Shown: positions 54,527 through 63,830, counted from the stretch's first letter. The stretch is 64,000 nucleotides of DNA from an uncultured Bacteroidales bacterium (GCA_902785925.1 CADAAI010000007.1:30983-94982); one strand, 5' to 3'. Numbers and translations: made by a program. The notes: generated from the sequence alone by a model not told the origin.

Positions 54527-56053
54527 ATGAGGAAACTATCAAAATTCATCTTAGCTAGTGCTATTGCACTCTTGGCTTTCCCCAATCTGCAAGCCGAGCA
54601 TCTGATTGTTATTAGTGCTAACGATACTCATAGTCAAATAGAGCCAGCTAGCGACGGTCTGGGTGGAATCTTCCGACGCAGGGCTGCCTTTGACGAGATA
54701 CGCCGCAACAATAAGAATGTGATTGCTGTACATGCAGGCGACGTTGTGCAGGGTACGCTCTACTTCTCGATGTTTAAAGGCGAGGTTGAGTATTCGGCAA
54801 TCGATTCTCTAGGCTATGACGTGATTGTAATGGGAAACCATGAATTTGATAATGGCATCGATGACCTGGCTGCCTATTACAAGAAGATAAAAGCTGTTAA
54901 GCTTTCAGCTAATTACGATTTCAGCAATACACCGCTGTGTGGAGTGATGCAGCCTTACTTGATTAAGACTGTCGCAGGTAAGAGAATTGGTTTCTTTGGC
55001 ATTAACGTCAATCCCAAGGGTCTCATTAGTGACGATAAGTACCCAGGAATGGTATATCTCGACAACGGAGAGGTCGCCGAGGCAACAGCTAAGTACCTGA
55101 AAGAGGTGCAGAAGGTGGATTTTGCTATAATGGTTTCTCACATTGGATATTATCCCGAATCAGTTGGCCAAGTGGGCGACTCAATCATTGCATCGCGTTC
55201 GCACTACATCGATATGATTGTTGGTTCTCACACTCACACTCTGTTGCAGCCAGGCGATCCACGCACTCAGGTTAAGAATGCCGATGGCAAGATCGTGACA
55301 ATTGGGCAAAATGGCAAGTGGGGAAAATACATTGCAACCTACGATATCGACCTTGATGATATGAGCGTGAAATATGGTCAGGTGAAGCTCGACAAGTCGT
55401 TCGACGCTAAGGCCAATTATCCAGCTATGGAGGCATGGATTGCTCCTTATAAGTTTAAGGTCGACAGTGTAATGAACAATGTGCTTGGCACCTCGGCAAG
55501 AGCAATGGGCGATGGCGACATTCCTTCTCAAAATTGGCTCTGCGATGCTGTTATGGAGATGTTGCCTGGCATTAGTGGAATCGATAAGCTTGATGGCGTT
55601 ATCATGAACAAGGGCGGTATTCGTCAGCCCATGCCCAAGGGCAACGTTAGTGAGGGCCTCATGGGTTCAATGTTCCCCTTCGATAACCGTTTCATGGTGG
55701 TTGAGGTAAAGGGCAGCGACCTGCTCGAGGCTCTGCGTGTAATGGCCACTCGCGATGGTGATGCAGTGAGCAAGGAGTTCAAGGTTGAATATGCTGGCAC
55801 AGGCGAGGCAACTCGCATCGTTTCAGCTAAGCTCAATGGCAAGAAAATTGACCCCAAGAAGACCTACAAGATTGGTTCTATCGACTATCTGATTAATGGT
55901 GGCGATCACATGGAGGCACTTGGTAAAGGAGCCAAATTGTTTGTCGATAACATCCCTTATGGTGAGCACATGAAGAATTACATCAAGACGCTCACCAAGC
56001 AAGGTCGTGTGGTTGATGCCAATGATGTGCCAAGAATGGTGCGTAAAAAATAG
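54527..56053 (+). CDS. Exported 5'-nucleotidase / UshA-family metallophosphatase
   Basis: 508 residues, signal peptide 1-23 (FPNLQAE). The calcineurin-like domain carries SANDTHSQIEP, HAGDVVQGTLY, MGNHEFDNG, VSHIGYYPE and GSHTHTLLQ, all metal ligands; the C-terminal 5'-nucleotidase domain carries NKGGIRQPMPKGNVSEG and the end INGGDHMEALGKG. In Bacteroides these two halves are often encoded by separate genes; here they are one chain, as in E. coli UshA. It hydrolyses nucleotides or nucleotide sugars in the periplasm. First gene of a three-gene operon with spacing of 26 and 19 bases. Substrate range not readable. Confidence 0.93.
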   Translation: MRKLSKFILASAIALLAFPNLQAEHLIVISANDTHSQIEPASDGLGGIFRRRAAFDEIRRNNKNVIAVHAGDVVQGTLYFSMFKGEVEYSAIDSLGYDVIVMGNHEFDNGIDDLAAYYKKIKAVKLSANYDFSNTPLCGVMQPYLIKTVAGKRIGFFGINVNPKGLISDDKYPGMVYLDNGEVAEATAKYLKEVQKVDFAIMVSHIGYYPESVGQVGDSIIASRSHYIDMIVGSHTHTLLQPGDPRTQVKNADGKIVTIGQNGKWGKYIATYDIDLDDMSVKYGQVKLDKSFDAKANYPAMEAWIAPYKFKVDSVMNNVLGTSARAMGDGDIPSQNWLCDAVMEMLPGISGIDKLDGVIMNKGGIRQPMPKGNVSEGLMGSMFPFDNRFMVVEVKGSDLLEALRVMATRDGDAVSKEFKVEYAGTGEATRIVSAKLNGKKIDPKKTYKIGSIDYLINGGDHMEALGKGAKLFVDNIPYGEHMKNYIKTLTKQGRVVDANDVPRMVRKK

Positions 56054-56079
56054 AAATCTTTATCCATTACAATAATTGA

Positions 56080-59000
56080 GTGATGAGAAACACACAATCG
56101 AGATTCTTGATTACAATGCTTGCTGCAATGCTCTTGGGCCTGCAGCAGGCATTTCCTGTAAATCCAACTATCCTTAATCGCAGCAATAGTGCTGCACGTG
56201 AGAAATGGGTCAACGACACATATGCTAGACTCACTCCCTCGCAGCGCATTGCACAAATCATTATCATGCCTATCTCACCGGCTTCGACCGAAGAGTCGAT
56301 GGCACTGGTACAGAAGTTTGTGGGCGAGTATAATGTTGGTGGTCTCATTTATGAGAGAAGTGATATCGCTACCCAGGCAACAATCAACAATTATGCACAA
56401 TCACTTGCGTCGGTGCCCTTAATGATAGCGCTTGATGCCGAGTGGGGCCTTTCGATGCGGCTCAAGGATGCACCCAGTTTTCCGCGTAATCTTTATTTAG
56501 GTGGAGTAAATAACGATAAGTTGCTTTATGACTATGGCAAGGAAGTGGCTCGTGAGTGTCGTTTGATGGGTGTGCATGTCAATTTTGCTCCAGTACTCGA
56601 CGTTCTCGACCGCGATGGTGCTGTGGTGGGCACTCGCTCATTTGGTTTTAGTCCCGACGTGGCTGCACGCAATGGTATTGCGTTTGCCAAGGGGCTTGAG
56701 GATGGAGGAGTGCTATCTACCGCCAAGCATTTTCCGGGTCACGGATCTGCCACTGCCGATTCGCACCTTGAACTGCCCATCATCGACAAGACGCTTCAGG
56801 AAATGCAGCTTTATGATTTGTTTCCTTTCAGGAAATATATCGAGGCAGGTCTCGGTGGTATGCTCACTGCTCACATCGATGTCAATTTCTTTGATGATGG
56901 CACAATGCCTTGCTCGTTGTCGAAGCAATGTGTTGAAGGGTTACTTAAGAATGAGTTGGGCTTTGAGGGTCTGATATTTACCGATGCGCTCCAGATGGAA
57001 GGTGCCAAGGTGGTTGAAGGTGACCCATGTGTCAATGCAATTCTCGCTGGGAACGATATTCTCCTTATGCCAGATGACGTTGAGAGCAGTATCAATGCGG
57101 TCACTCAGGCTATAGATGATGGCATTATTTCTTGGACCGACATTGAGAAGCGTTGCAAGAAGATGTTGCGTTACAAGCACGCTCTGGGTATTGTCGACAG
57201 CGGTAAGAATCCTATTGATGTTGATAAGGTTGCACAGCAGATCAACACGCAATATGCACAAGACTTGAATCGTCGCCTTATAGCATCGGCGGTCACTGTA
57301 GTAAGCAACAAGAAAGACCTGTTACCCCTGGCAGGTATAAAGGCCGAGAAGATTCCTGTACTGTCCTTGGGATTTGGTATGAATCTCGACAATATGTTCC
57401 AGAGACGTTGTGCCAATTATTTTGCTACCTATCCTTTTGATTCGGTAGCTGCTTTGCGTGCTAGTCGACTCAACAAGAACTCTAATAACGTGATAATAGC
57501 TATAGCCGATTCTACTCAAGTCGATGATGCTATTGCCATCGCTAAGATGTTCAAAAATACTGTTGTGGCAGTGCTTGACGAGCCTGTGAATTTACATCGC
57601 TATGCAAAGCTCATCACACACTCGAGTGTAGATGCTGTTGTGCTGGCCTATGGTACAAGCGATGAGTGGCAGGATTATGCGGCGCAGACGATCTTCGGTG
57701 GCAATGCCGCAATGGGAGTACTGCCTGTAACCATAAAGTCGCGCGACAATAAAGTTGTATTGCGAGCTGGAACCGGTGTTAAATGCGATGCCGTTAGATT
57801 GGGCTATACACTACCGGTTGAGGTTGGCTTCAAGCCCGATTTGCTATTCAAAATCGACTCGGTGTGCAACTACGGCATACAGCAGGGTGCTTTCCCTGGC
57901 TGTCAAGTGCTGGTGGCACGTCATGGCAAAATCGTGTGCAATCGTGCTTATGGTGAAATAAACTTCAACAGCGGCATCCCAGTTACTGAGAACACTCTCT
58001 ATGGTCTAGCTTCAGTATCTAAAGCCTCGGGCACTTTGAGTGGTATCATGAAGCTATTTGACGATGGCAAGTTTAAGCTCGACGAGCCCGCTAGCAAGTA
58101 CATTGTAGGTTTGCGCAACACCGACAAGAGCGATATCACTTTCCGTCAGCTACTCTATCATGAAACTGGTATGCAACCGTCGTTGAGCATGTGGGACATG
58201 ATGTTTGACCACGAATCTTATACAGGCAAACTAATTACCAATTCACCCACCGAGAATAACACTATCAAAGTCATGAAGAATGCATATGGTAACAAGGACG
58301 CAAAGTTGCGCACCGATATTCTTGCTACTGAGCCAAGTTCAAAGTTCAACATCGCTATTGCCGACGGTTTGTATGGCGGAAAGGTGACCTACGACTCGGT
58401 GATGAATCGCATATATCACTCTAAATTGCGTCCTAACAAGAAGTATTGCTACAGCTGCTTGAACTTCTGCCTCCTTGCCGATGCTCTGCAAAATATTTCA
58501 CACACTCAGCTCGATGAGTTCGTCGGCAAGAATGTGTTTGGCCCTCTAGGAGCCTATCACACTACCTATAGGCCTCTCAACAAGTTCAGTCCTGATGATA
58601 TTGCCTACACCGAAGTCGACACCTATCTGCGCAAGCAGCACATCCATGGCTATGTGCACGATGAGTTGGCGGCTTTCTCGGGCGGTGTACAAGGTAATGC
58701 TGGTTTGTTCTCTAATGCCAACGACCTTGCTAAGCTATTCCAGATGTGGCTTAATGGTGGCAATTATGGTCGTAATTCCTATTACAAGAAGAGTACAGTT
58801 GACCTCTTCCTCACTTCTAAAAGCCCTAATTCGCACCGTGGACTGGGATTTGATAAGCCCAATCCAGCCAATCAGGAGGCATCAAGCACATGCCCTGAGG
58901 CTGTTGTCGAGACGGTCGGTCACACTGGCTTTACTGGAACCTGCTACTGGATTGATCCCAAGAATGATATGATTTACATCTTCTTGAGCAACCGCGTTTG

Positions 59001-59085
59001 TCCCACTCGCGATAATCCAGCGTTCTCTCGCGTGAGTGCACGTTCTCACATTCACACTATCATCTATAATTCAATTGTCAACTAA
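56080..59085 (+). CDS. NagZ-like GH3 glycosidase fused to a beta-lactamase-fold serine hydrolase
   Basis: 1001 residues with a signal peptide (cut near QAFPV). Residues 40-400: GH3 domain with KHFPGHGSATADSH, the flexible His loop of NagZ-type enzymes, and the nucleophile Asp in FTDALQMEGAK. Residues 400-580: GH3 C-terminal part. Residues 600-1000: serine beta-lactamase/DD-peptidase fold with S-x-x-K in LASVSKASGTLSG, a YSC-LNF motif in place of YSN, and HTGFTGT near the end (H-T-G). The two activities would suit removal of N-acetylglucosamine from, and peptide cleavage in, peptidoglycan fragments. Known in Bacteroidetes as a frequent fusion. Second gene of the nucleotidase operon; periplasmic. 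Confidence 0.93.
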   Translation: MMRNTQSRFLITMLAAMLLGLQQAFPVNPTILNRSNSAAREKWVNDTYARLTPSQRIAQIIIMPISPASTEESMALVQKFVGEYNVGGLIYERSDIATQATINNYAQSLASVPLMIALDAEWGLSMRLKDAPSFPRNLYLGGVNNDKLLYDYGKEVARECRLMGVHVNFAPVLDVLDRDGAVVGTRSFGFSPDVAARNGIAFAKGLEDGGVLSTAKHFPGHGSATADSHLELPIIDKTLQEMQLYDLFPFRKYIEAGLGGMLTAHIDVNFFDDGTMPCSLSKQCVEGLLKNELGFEGLIFTDALQMEGAKVVEGDPCVNAILAGNDILLMPDDVESSINAVTQAIDDGIISWTDIEKRCKKMLRYKHALGIVDSGKNPIDVDKVAQQINTQYAQDLNRRLIASAVTVVSNKKDLLPLAGIKAEKIPVLSLGFGMNLDNMFQRRCANYFATYPFDSVAALRASRLNKNSNNVIIAIADSTQVDDAIAIAKMFKNTVVAVLDEPVNLHRYAKLITHSSVDAVVLAYGTSDEWQDYAAQTIFGGNAAMGVLPVTIKSRDNKVVLRAGTGVKCDAVRLGYTLPVEVGFKPDLLFKIDSVCNYGIQQGAFPGCQVLVARHGKIVCNRAYGEINFNSGIPVTENTLYGLASVSKASGTLSGIMKLFDDGKFKLDEPASKYIVGLRNTDKSDITFRQLLYHETGMQPSLSMWDMMFDHESYTGKLITNSPTENNTIKVMKNAYGNKDAKLRTDILATEPSSKFNIAIADGLYGGKVTYDSVMNRIYHSKLRPNKKYCYSCLNFCLLADALQNISHTQLDEFVGKNVFGPLGAYHTTYRPLNKFSPDDIAYTEVDTYLRKQHIHGYVHDELAAFSGGVQGNAGLFSNANDLAKLFQMWLNGGNYGRNSYYKKSTVDLFLTSKSPNSHRGLGFDKPNPANQEASSTCPEAVVETVGHTGFTGTCYWIDPKNDMIYIFLSNRVCPTRDNPAFSRVSARSHIHTIIYNSIVN

Positions 59086-59104
59086 TTGACTCACAATTAA
59101 TCAT

Positions 59105-60184
59105 ATGAACAAATATTTTTCTTTTATAATTGTTTCCTTATGCATGATAATGGTGTCGTGCTCACAGGGATATAAGATTAATGTAAATTTTGCAGGACAT
59201 GACTTCGACGGCAAGAAGGCTTATCTAACCAATTACGACACAGGCGATACTATCGACAGTGTGACTGTGAGTGAGAAGCACTTGATGCTCGAAGGAAGTG
59301 TTGATTCCGCATTTTATGCGCGCCTCATCGTCGACGGCAATCGTTTTGGCATGATTGTGGAACCAGGCGAAATCAATGTGGAGTGGGGCGACAAAATAGT
59401 TGCGCGAGGAACTCCTCTTAACGATAAGTTAAACACTCTTGGAGATGAGATGGAGAAAATAGATGCCCAGTGGGAGAAGATTGACCAGGCTTTCAAGAAC
59501 GGTGAACTTACTGATGAAGAGGCTAGCAACCAGAGTGCCGACCTCGAGAGTAAGCAAGTTCAACTTTTCTATGCCACTTATCTTTCCAACAAAGACAATG
59601 CGCTAGGACCTTGGGCTTTTACTAACTATCTAATATATAAGCAGTTCACAACTGCCCAACTCGACTCAATTCTTAGTACGGCTCCTGACAATTATCGTGG
59701 CTATAAGCGTGTGATAAAGGCTCAAAGCGATGCGCAGGCTGTTGAGAACACTGCCGTGGGCAAGACGTATACCGATTTTTCGATGAAGGGTCCCGATGGC
59801 AAAGTGGTCAAATTAAGTGATTTTGTTGGCAAGGACGGCGAATATACTGTTGTTGACTTCTGGGCTAGCTGGTGTGGTCCTTGCCGTGCCGAAATCAAGG
59901 GGGCTTTGACCACTCTCTATGAAAAGTATAATGACAAGGGTGTGAAGGTCCTGGGTGTTGCTGTGTGGGATAAGCCTGTCGACACTCAGGCGGCCATTAA
60001 GCAACTTAACATCCGTTGGCAAGTGATGATGGATGATCACTATACCACCATTCCTACCGACCTGTATGGCATTGCTGGCATTCCACACATTATGGTGGTT
60101 GACCCCGACGGTGTCATCATATCTCGTGGCCTACAAGGTGATGCCTTGGTTCAGTATATCGACAAGTTGATGGTAAACAAGTAG
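59105..60184 (+). CDS. TlpA-like thioredoxin-fold lipoprotein with DUF4369
   Basis: 359 residues, lipoprotein signal with Cys19 (IMVSC). An N-terminal DUF4369 domain (about 25-125: INVNFAGHDFDGKKAYLTNYDTGD), a helical linker (about 130-210) and a C-terminal AhpC/TSA-thioredoxin domain with redox-active WCGPC (about 254-258) and GIAGIPHIMVVDPDG (cis-Pro). It should reduce or oxidise disulfides in the periplasm. Third gene of the envelope operon with nucleotidase and GH3/beta-lactamase fusion, 19 bases after the latter. Compare the thioredoxin-less relative at 26595. Confidence 0.93.
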   Translation: MNKYFSFIIVSLCMIMVSCSQGYKINVNFAGHDFDGKKAYLTNYDTGDTIDSVTVSEKHLMLEGSVDSAFYARLIVDGNRFGMIVEPGEINVEWGDKIVARGTPLNDKLNTLGDEMEKIDAQWEKIDQAFKNGELTDEEASNQSADLESKQVQLFYATYLSNKDNALGPWAFTNYLIYKQFTTAQLDSILSTAPDNYRGYKRVIKAQSDAQAVENTAVGKTYTDFSMKGPDGKVVKLSDFVGKDGEYTVVDFWASWCGPCRAEIKGALTTLYEKYNDKGVKVLGVAVWDKPVDTQAAIKQLNIRWQVMMDDHYTTIPTDLYGIAGIPHIMVVDPDGVIISRGLQGDALVQYIDKLMVNK

Positions 60185-60202
60185 GACCGCGTCACATGTG
60201 TT

Positions 60203-60275
60203 TTTACTCAAAACCAATCAACATCGTTGTTTTTTTGTTGAATATTTCAAAAAAATGTTGTTGGTTTTGAGTAAA
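60203..60275. repeat. 20-bp imperfect inverted repeat overlapping a promoter
   Basis: Arms 60203-60223 and 60256-60275 pair over 20 bases with a single bulged T; spacer 32 bases, with T- and A-runs. The right arm contains the -33 TTG and most of the promoter spacer of the next gene. There is no T-run after the right arm, so a simple terminator is unlikely. Confidence 0.75.
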
Positions 60276-60288
60276 TTAATTAATTTTG
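60258..60288 (+). promoter_or_regulatory. Promoter of the Cys-rich lipoprotein gene
   Basis: TTG (60258-60260), 20-base spacer, TAATTTTG (60281-60288). The leader is about 110 nt to the ATG at 60402; it excludes no start but the ATG at 60402 alone gives a signal peptide at the N-terminus. Confidence 0.7.
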
Positions 60289-60401
60289 CACCTGATTTTG
60301 CGTGACTGCAAAATGAAAAGAGTAGGTTGCTTCGGCATTTTGTCGCAAGAGCACAATATCCTATCGACAACACAACTATTATTATAAAACGAATTATTGA
60401 A

Positions 60402-61190
60402 ATGAAAAAATTTATCTATTTAGTAGCGTTCGCTCTTGTGTTCGTTAACTATTCCTGTGCTTCATTGGGCGCTTTGTTTGGAGGCAATGGCATTTGCAAT
60501 TGCAATTGCGAAGCATGTGTTAATTGTAAGAATCACAAGCATGTACTCACCAACGAGGAATTAGCTAAACTGCAAGACCAACAGAAACAGAAGACCGAAG
60601 AAGAGGCCCGTCGCAAAGCTGAGCTTGACTCGCTGCTCAACATGGACTACACCATTGTGCATTACGACATTCCTGATGATCCTCAACCCTATGCATGGGA
60701 AGAGAATGAGGAGATTACTTCTCCTCTCGATTCGCTTGAGTCATTATTCAAGAAGACCGCATTAAGCAATGGTGAAATTGAGTACATCTACAATGGTATC
60801 AACACTAACTACAGGGAGAATGATACCTATATGTATTTTACAGTTAAGGATGGTGTGCCTGGACCACTTAGGTTTGTTGTACACTACTTTGCCGATGACC
60901 CTGTCGATTTCTATACACTGAAATTTAAGCTTGACCGTTTCGAATATGAGTTCACACCAAAGAACATTCAGCACTCTACCGAAGATATCTACTTTAGTGA
61001 GAGGTTCGATGAGGCTTTGACTAAAGAATCGCGCGACTTTGCTGCAGGTCTTGCCAAGTGCCGATATGCCAATATTCTTCTCAAGAGTAATAAGGTGAGC
61101 CACCGTCTCTACATCTCCCAGAAGCAGCTTGATCGTTTCCGTGAAACCTACAAGCTCTATCGTCTGATGGGTGGCAAAATAGAAGATTAA
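60402..61190 (+). CDS. Hypothetical lipoprotein with Cys-rich N-terminal segment
   Basis: 262 residues from ATG 60402. Lipobox NYSC (Cys19), then a short Cys cluster ICNCNCEACVNCKNHKH (about 31-47) that could bind metal or form disulfides, a charged coil (KLQDQQKQKTEEEARRKAELDSLL) and a mainly beta C-terminal domain (YMYFTVKDGVPGPLRFVVHYFADDPVDFYTLKFKLDRFEYEF) with a helical end. I recognise no family. Single gene under its own promoter with an inverted repeat, terminated at 61214-61243. Confidence 0.8.
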   Translation: MKKFIYLVAFALVFVNYSCASLGALFGGNGICNCNCEACVNCKNHKHVLTNEELAKLQDQQKQKTEEEARRKAELDSLLNMDYTIVHYDIPDDPQPYAWEENEEITSPLDSLESLFKKTALSNGEIEYIYNGINTNYRENDTYMYFTVKDGVPGPLRFVVHYFADDPVDFYTLKFKLDRFEYEFTPKNIQHSTEDIYFSERFDEALTKESRDFAAGLAKCRYANILLKSNKVSHRLYISQKQLDRFRETYKLYRLMGGKIED

Positions 61191-61213
61191 TATACCCAGT
61201 TTGGATTAATCGA

Positions 61214-61243
61214 CAACGGAGATGCTTTTTAGCATCTCCGTTG
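61214..61243. terminator. Bidirectional terminator
   Basis: A perfect 12-bp stem (61214-61225 with 61232-61243), six-base loop, T-rich tail; serves convergent lipoprotein and glycerophosphodiesterase genes. Confidence 0.9.
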
Positions 61244-61249
61244 CTGTTT

Positions 61250-62095
61250 TTATTGACCTATGTCTTGTTTGGGTGGATCGAGTGGTTCGACTATGGCATC
61301 CCAGTTGATGTCGTCAATCTCTGGCATATCGTTGGGCATTAGGTAGTCGCAAGTAATCATTGATACACCCATTTCGCCATACAGCTTATAGTTAGCGATG
61401 GAGTTAACTGTCCACACAGCCACTTCAATCCCCTTGTCATGAAATCTCTTCACGGTGTATTTGTCAAAGCATCCCGCTTGTATGCTGGGCATTAGGCCCC
61501 ACTGCACAATCCAGTCGAAATGTGTTGCCCAGTTGCTGTTGCACAAAAACTGGCACTTGAGGGCAGGGAAATTAGTGCGTACATATTCCAGTGATTTGCG
61601 CATCGATGTTAGGATTATGACCTTGTCAGTAAGTCCTTTCTCCTCGATGAGTGCAGCTAAACCAGGGAAGTTGCTCATGTCATTATTGTTGATGCCGGTG
61701 GCCCACTTGAGTTCAACCACTGGCGTGACGTTTTTCTCTTTACAAATGTCGAGATACCTCGCAACGGTGCATATGTGACCTGTATAGGCCACACCGCCAC
61801 GAGTTTGGGAGTATGACTCAGCTTGGAGTTCAGCGAGGGTAGCATTTGCCACTGTGAGATTTCCCCCCACGGCGTTGGTGGTCTCGTCATGGCTAATCAC
61901 ATAGTAACCGTCGGCTGTGACGCGAACGTCACACTCAAGGCCTTGATAACCATAATGGTCAACGCCATTGATGAATGTCTCTACGGTGTTCATCACACCT
62001 ATGTAGCAGCCACGGTGACCTATGAAGATGGGCTTCCATGCCCAAGCGCTAAGTATGCAAGCTAGGCCGATGAGTGAGAATAGAAATCTTTTCAT
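61250..62095 (-). CDS. Exported glycerophosphodiester phosphodiesterase
   Basis: 281 residues with a signal peptide (cut near SAWAW). GDPD domain: catalytic HRG in FIGHRGCYIGVMNTVETF, then GLECDVRVTADGYYVISHDE (E-x-D and HDE metal/acid residues), VVELKWA and a final WTVNS. It cleaves glycerophosphodiesters to glycerol-3-phosphate and alcohol in the periplasm, a route for phospholipid turnover. Convergent with the Cys-rich lipoprotein gene; 75 bases separate it from the helicase gene upstream on the same strand. Confidence 0.94.
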   Translation of the reverse strand: MKRFLFSLIGLACILSAWAWKPIFIGHRGCYIGVMNTVETFINGVDHYGYQGLECDVRVTADGYYVISHDETTNAVGGNLTVANATLAELQAESYSQTRGGVAYTGHICTVARYLDICKEKNVTPVVELKWATGINNNDMSNFPGLAALIEEKGLTDKVIILTSMRKSLEYVRTNFPALKCQFLCNSNWATHFDWIVQWGLMPSIQAGCFDKYTVKRFHDKGIEVAVWTVNSIANYKLYGEMGVSMITCDYLMPNDMPEIDDINWDAIVEPLDPPKQDIGQ

Positions 62096-62170
62096 GATTA
62101 TTTATGTTTTTTATTAGTCGTATTTTGTCTTATAAGTAAATATTTTAAGTTTTCTGAAAAATAATAAGTA

Positions 62171-63619
62171 TCACTTTCCACTCTCCTCCGTTTTTAACGG
62201 ACAGTTAATAAGATATACCTTGCTGCTGGCACGTGTGATTGCGGTATACAGCCAGCGCAGGAAGTCAAGAGTACTCAAGGCCTCAGGCATGATGCTGCCC
62301 ATGTCGACAAACACGTTCTTCCATTGACCACCCTGGGCTTTGTGGCATGTAACAGCATAGGCAAATTTTACCTGCAGTGCGTTGAAATAAGGATGTTCTT
62401 TCATTTGCTTGTAGCGTTCGCGCTTGTCGCCTGTGCACTCATTGAGAACTTCGCTGTACAGGCGCTCACTTTGCGACAAGGTTAGTGCGGGAGTGTCACT
62501 CAACAGGCTATCAATAACTATTTTCACATCCATCTCCACATTGCCGTGGTCTGGCAGCTCTACTGTCACGTTGGCAAAGCGTAGGCCATAAAGGCGCTCA
62601 ACTTCGCCCCATACTCTCTTCACGCGCATCACATCACCATTGGCAATAAAGTCGATGTTCTCATAGTCTTTGGCCCAGTAGTAGTTATTCTTCGATACTA
62701 GCAGCATATCGCCAGTTGCTAGTTCTTCCTCTCGGTATAAGATTGTGTTGCGCACTCCCATGTTATACATTGTGGCGCGCTTATTGCTGCGAGTGATGAC
62801 AATGGTCTCGTCCATGCCGTCTCGGTCGTAACAGTCGCTCAGGGTTTCAAGCAGGAATTCGCCAGTGATAGCTTCGATGTCGGCATGTTGGTTCAACTCT
62901 AGACGGGGGGCAACAAGCTGGTCGCTAGTCAATACCTGTCTCACTAATGTGGCATTTTGCAAAATACCAGAGTCGGCAGCTTGGCGAGATATTTGCTTGA
63001 GCGTGATGTTATATACTGTCAGTCCAAAACTTTTCATTACCTCGCTGTCGAGTGCGGGACTTGAGGCTTGTCCAACTGGTGGCAACTGGGCTCCATCGCC
63101 CATGAGCATCAGTTTGCAGCCTTTTCCGTTGTACACATAGTGAATAAGGTCGTCGAGTAGGCGGCCAGTGCCAAACACCGATCCTTCGGGTGAGGAGTTG
63201 GCAATCATTGAGGCTTCGTCAACTATGAAAACGGTGTTGGAGTGCTTATTCTCTCCAAGGCTGAACCCATCGCTCAGATAACTCTCCTGACGGTAAATCT
63301 TGCGGTGGATAGTCAACGCTCCACGATGGGCATACTCACTGAAAACCTGGGCTGCCCTTCCTGTGGGAGCAAGCAGCACAACCTTGATGCCACGTTGCGA
63401 CAGGGACTGAACTACAGCTCCCATTAGCGATGTTTTGCCGGTGCCAGCATAACCGTTAAGCAAGAACACACTGCGCTCAGCACCACGAAGAAGAAAATGG
63501 GCAAAAGCGGCAAATGCTTCAACTTGGCCTTCGTTCGGTTCGTAGGGCAACAACTCAAGAACGTCACGATAAAAATCGCCTATCTGTTGGTCGTTTATGT
63601 CAATGTGAGTATGATCCAA
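62171..63619 (-). CDS. RecD/Dda-type ATP-dependent DNA helicase
   Basis: About 482 residues from TTG 63619 (491 if GTG 63646). Superfamily 1 helicase: Walker A LNGYAGTGKTSL, motif Ia LLAPTGRAAQVFSE, motif II FIVDEASMI, motif III LMLMGDGAQLPP and the C-terminal UvrD-like YAVTCHKAQGGQWKNVFVDM with TAITRA. It unwinds DNA 5' to 3' like RecD2/Dda and may act in replication or repair. The GTG at 63646 lies in the -7 box of the promoter (63653-63646), so it is probably not the start; no ATG is available before the Walker motif, leaving TTG 63619. Divergent from the tRNA-Ser gene. Confidence 0.92.
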   Translation of the reverse strand: MDHTHIDINDQQIGDFYRDVLELLPYEPNEGQVEAFAAFAHFLLRGAERSVFLLNGYAGTGKTSLMGAVVQSLSQRGIKVVLLAPTGRAAQVFSEYAHRGALTIHRKIYRQESYLSDGFSLGENKHSNTVFIVDEASMIANSSPEGSVFGTGRLLDDLIHYVYNGKGCKLMLMGDGAQLPPVGQASSPALDSEVMKSFGLTVYNITLKQISRQAADSGILQNATLVRQVLTSDQLVAPRLELNQHADIEAITGEFLLETLSDCYDRDGMDETIVITRSNKRATMYNMGVRNTILYREEELATGDMLLVSKNNYYWAKDYENIDFIANGDVMRVKRVWGEVERLYGLRFANVTVELPDHGNVEMDVKIVIDSLLSDTPALTLSQSERLYSEVLNECTGDKRERYKQMKEHPYFNALQVKFAYAVTCHKAQGGQWKNVFVDMGSIMPEALSTLDFLRWLYTAITRASSKVYLINCPLKTEESGK

Positions 63620-63645
63620 ATGTGTGTTTTTTGCTTTAGTTGCCA

Positions 63646-63675
63646 CAAATTTACGAAGTTTTTCGCGTTTATCAA
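63646..63675 (-). promoter_or_regulatory. Promoter of the helicase gene
   Basis: On the minus strand TTG (63675-63673), 19-base spacer, TAAATTTG (63653-63646), a full consensus match. Its last base is the G of the GTG at 63646, which moves the likely start downstream. Confidence 0.7.
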
Positions 63676-63686
63676 GAAAAAAGCAT

Positions 63687-63694
63687 TAACTTTG
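63687..63694 (+). promoter_or_regulatory. -7 box of tRNA-Ser
   Basis: TAACTTTG, 48 bases before the tRNA. No TTG at the ideal -33 spacing. Divergent from the helicase promoter. Confidence 0.5.
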
Positions 63695-63742
63695 CACCGC
63701 TTTTTCAAACACATTGGTCTGTTGACCTATTTATTCAGCTTT

Positions 63743-63830
63743 GGAGTGGTGCTCGAGTGGCTGAAGAGGCACGCCTGGAAAGCGTGTAACCGTCACAAGC
63801 GGTTCCCGAGTTCGAATCTCGGTCACTCCG
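63743..63830 (+). tRNA. tRNA-Ser (anticodon GGA)
   Basis: 88 nt with all four arms: acceptor stem GGAGTGG with TCACTCC (one G-U), D-stem CTC/GAG, anticodon stem CACGC/GCGTG with loop CTGGAAA (anticodon GGA at 63777-63779), long class II variable arm (AACCG/CGGTT) and T-arm CCGAG-TTCGAAT-CTCGG. The CCA end is not encoded. Reads serine codons UCC/UCU. Such tRNA genes are frequent targets of integrating elements. Confidence 0.97.
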
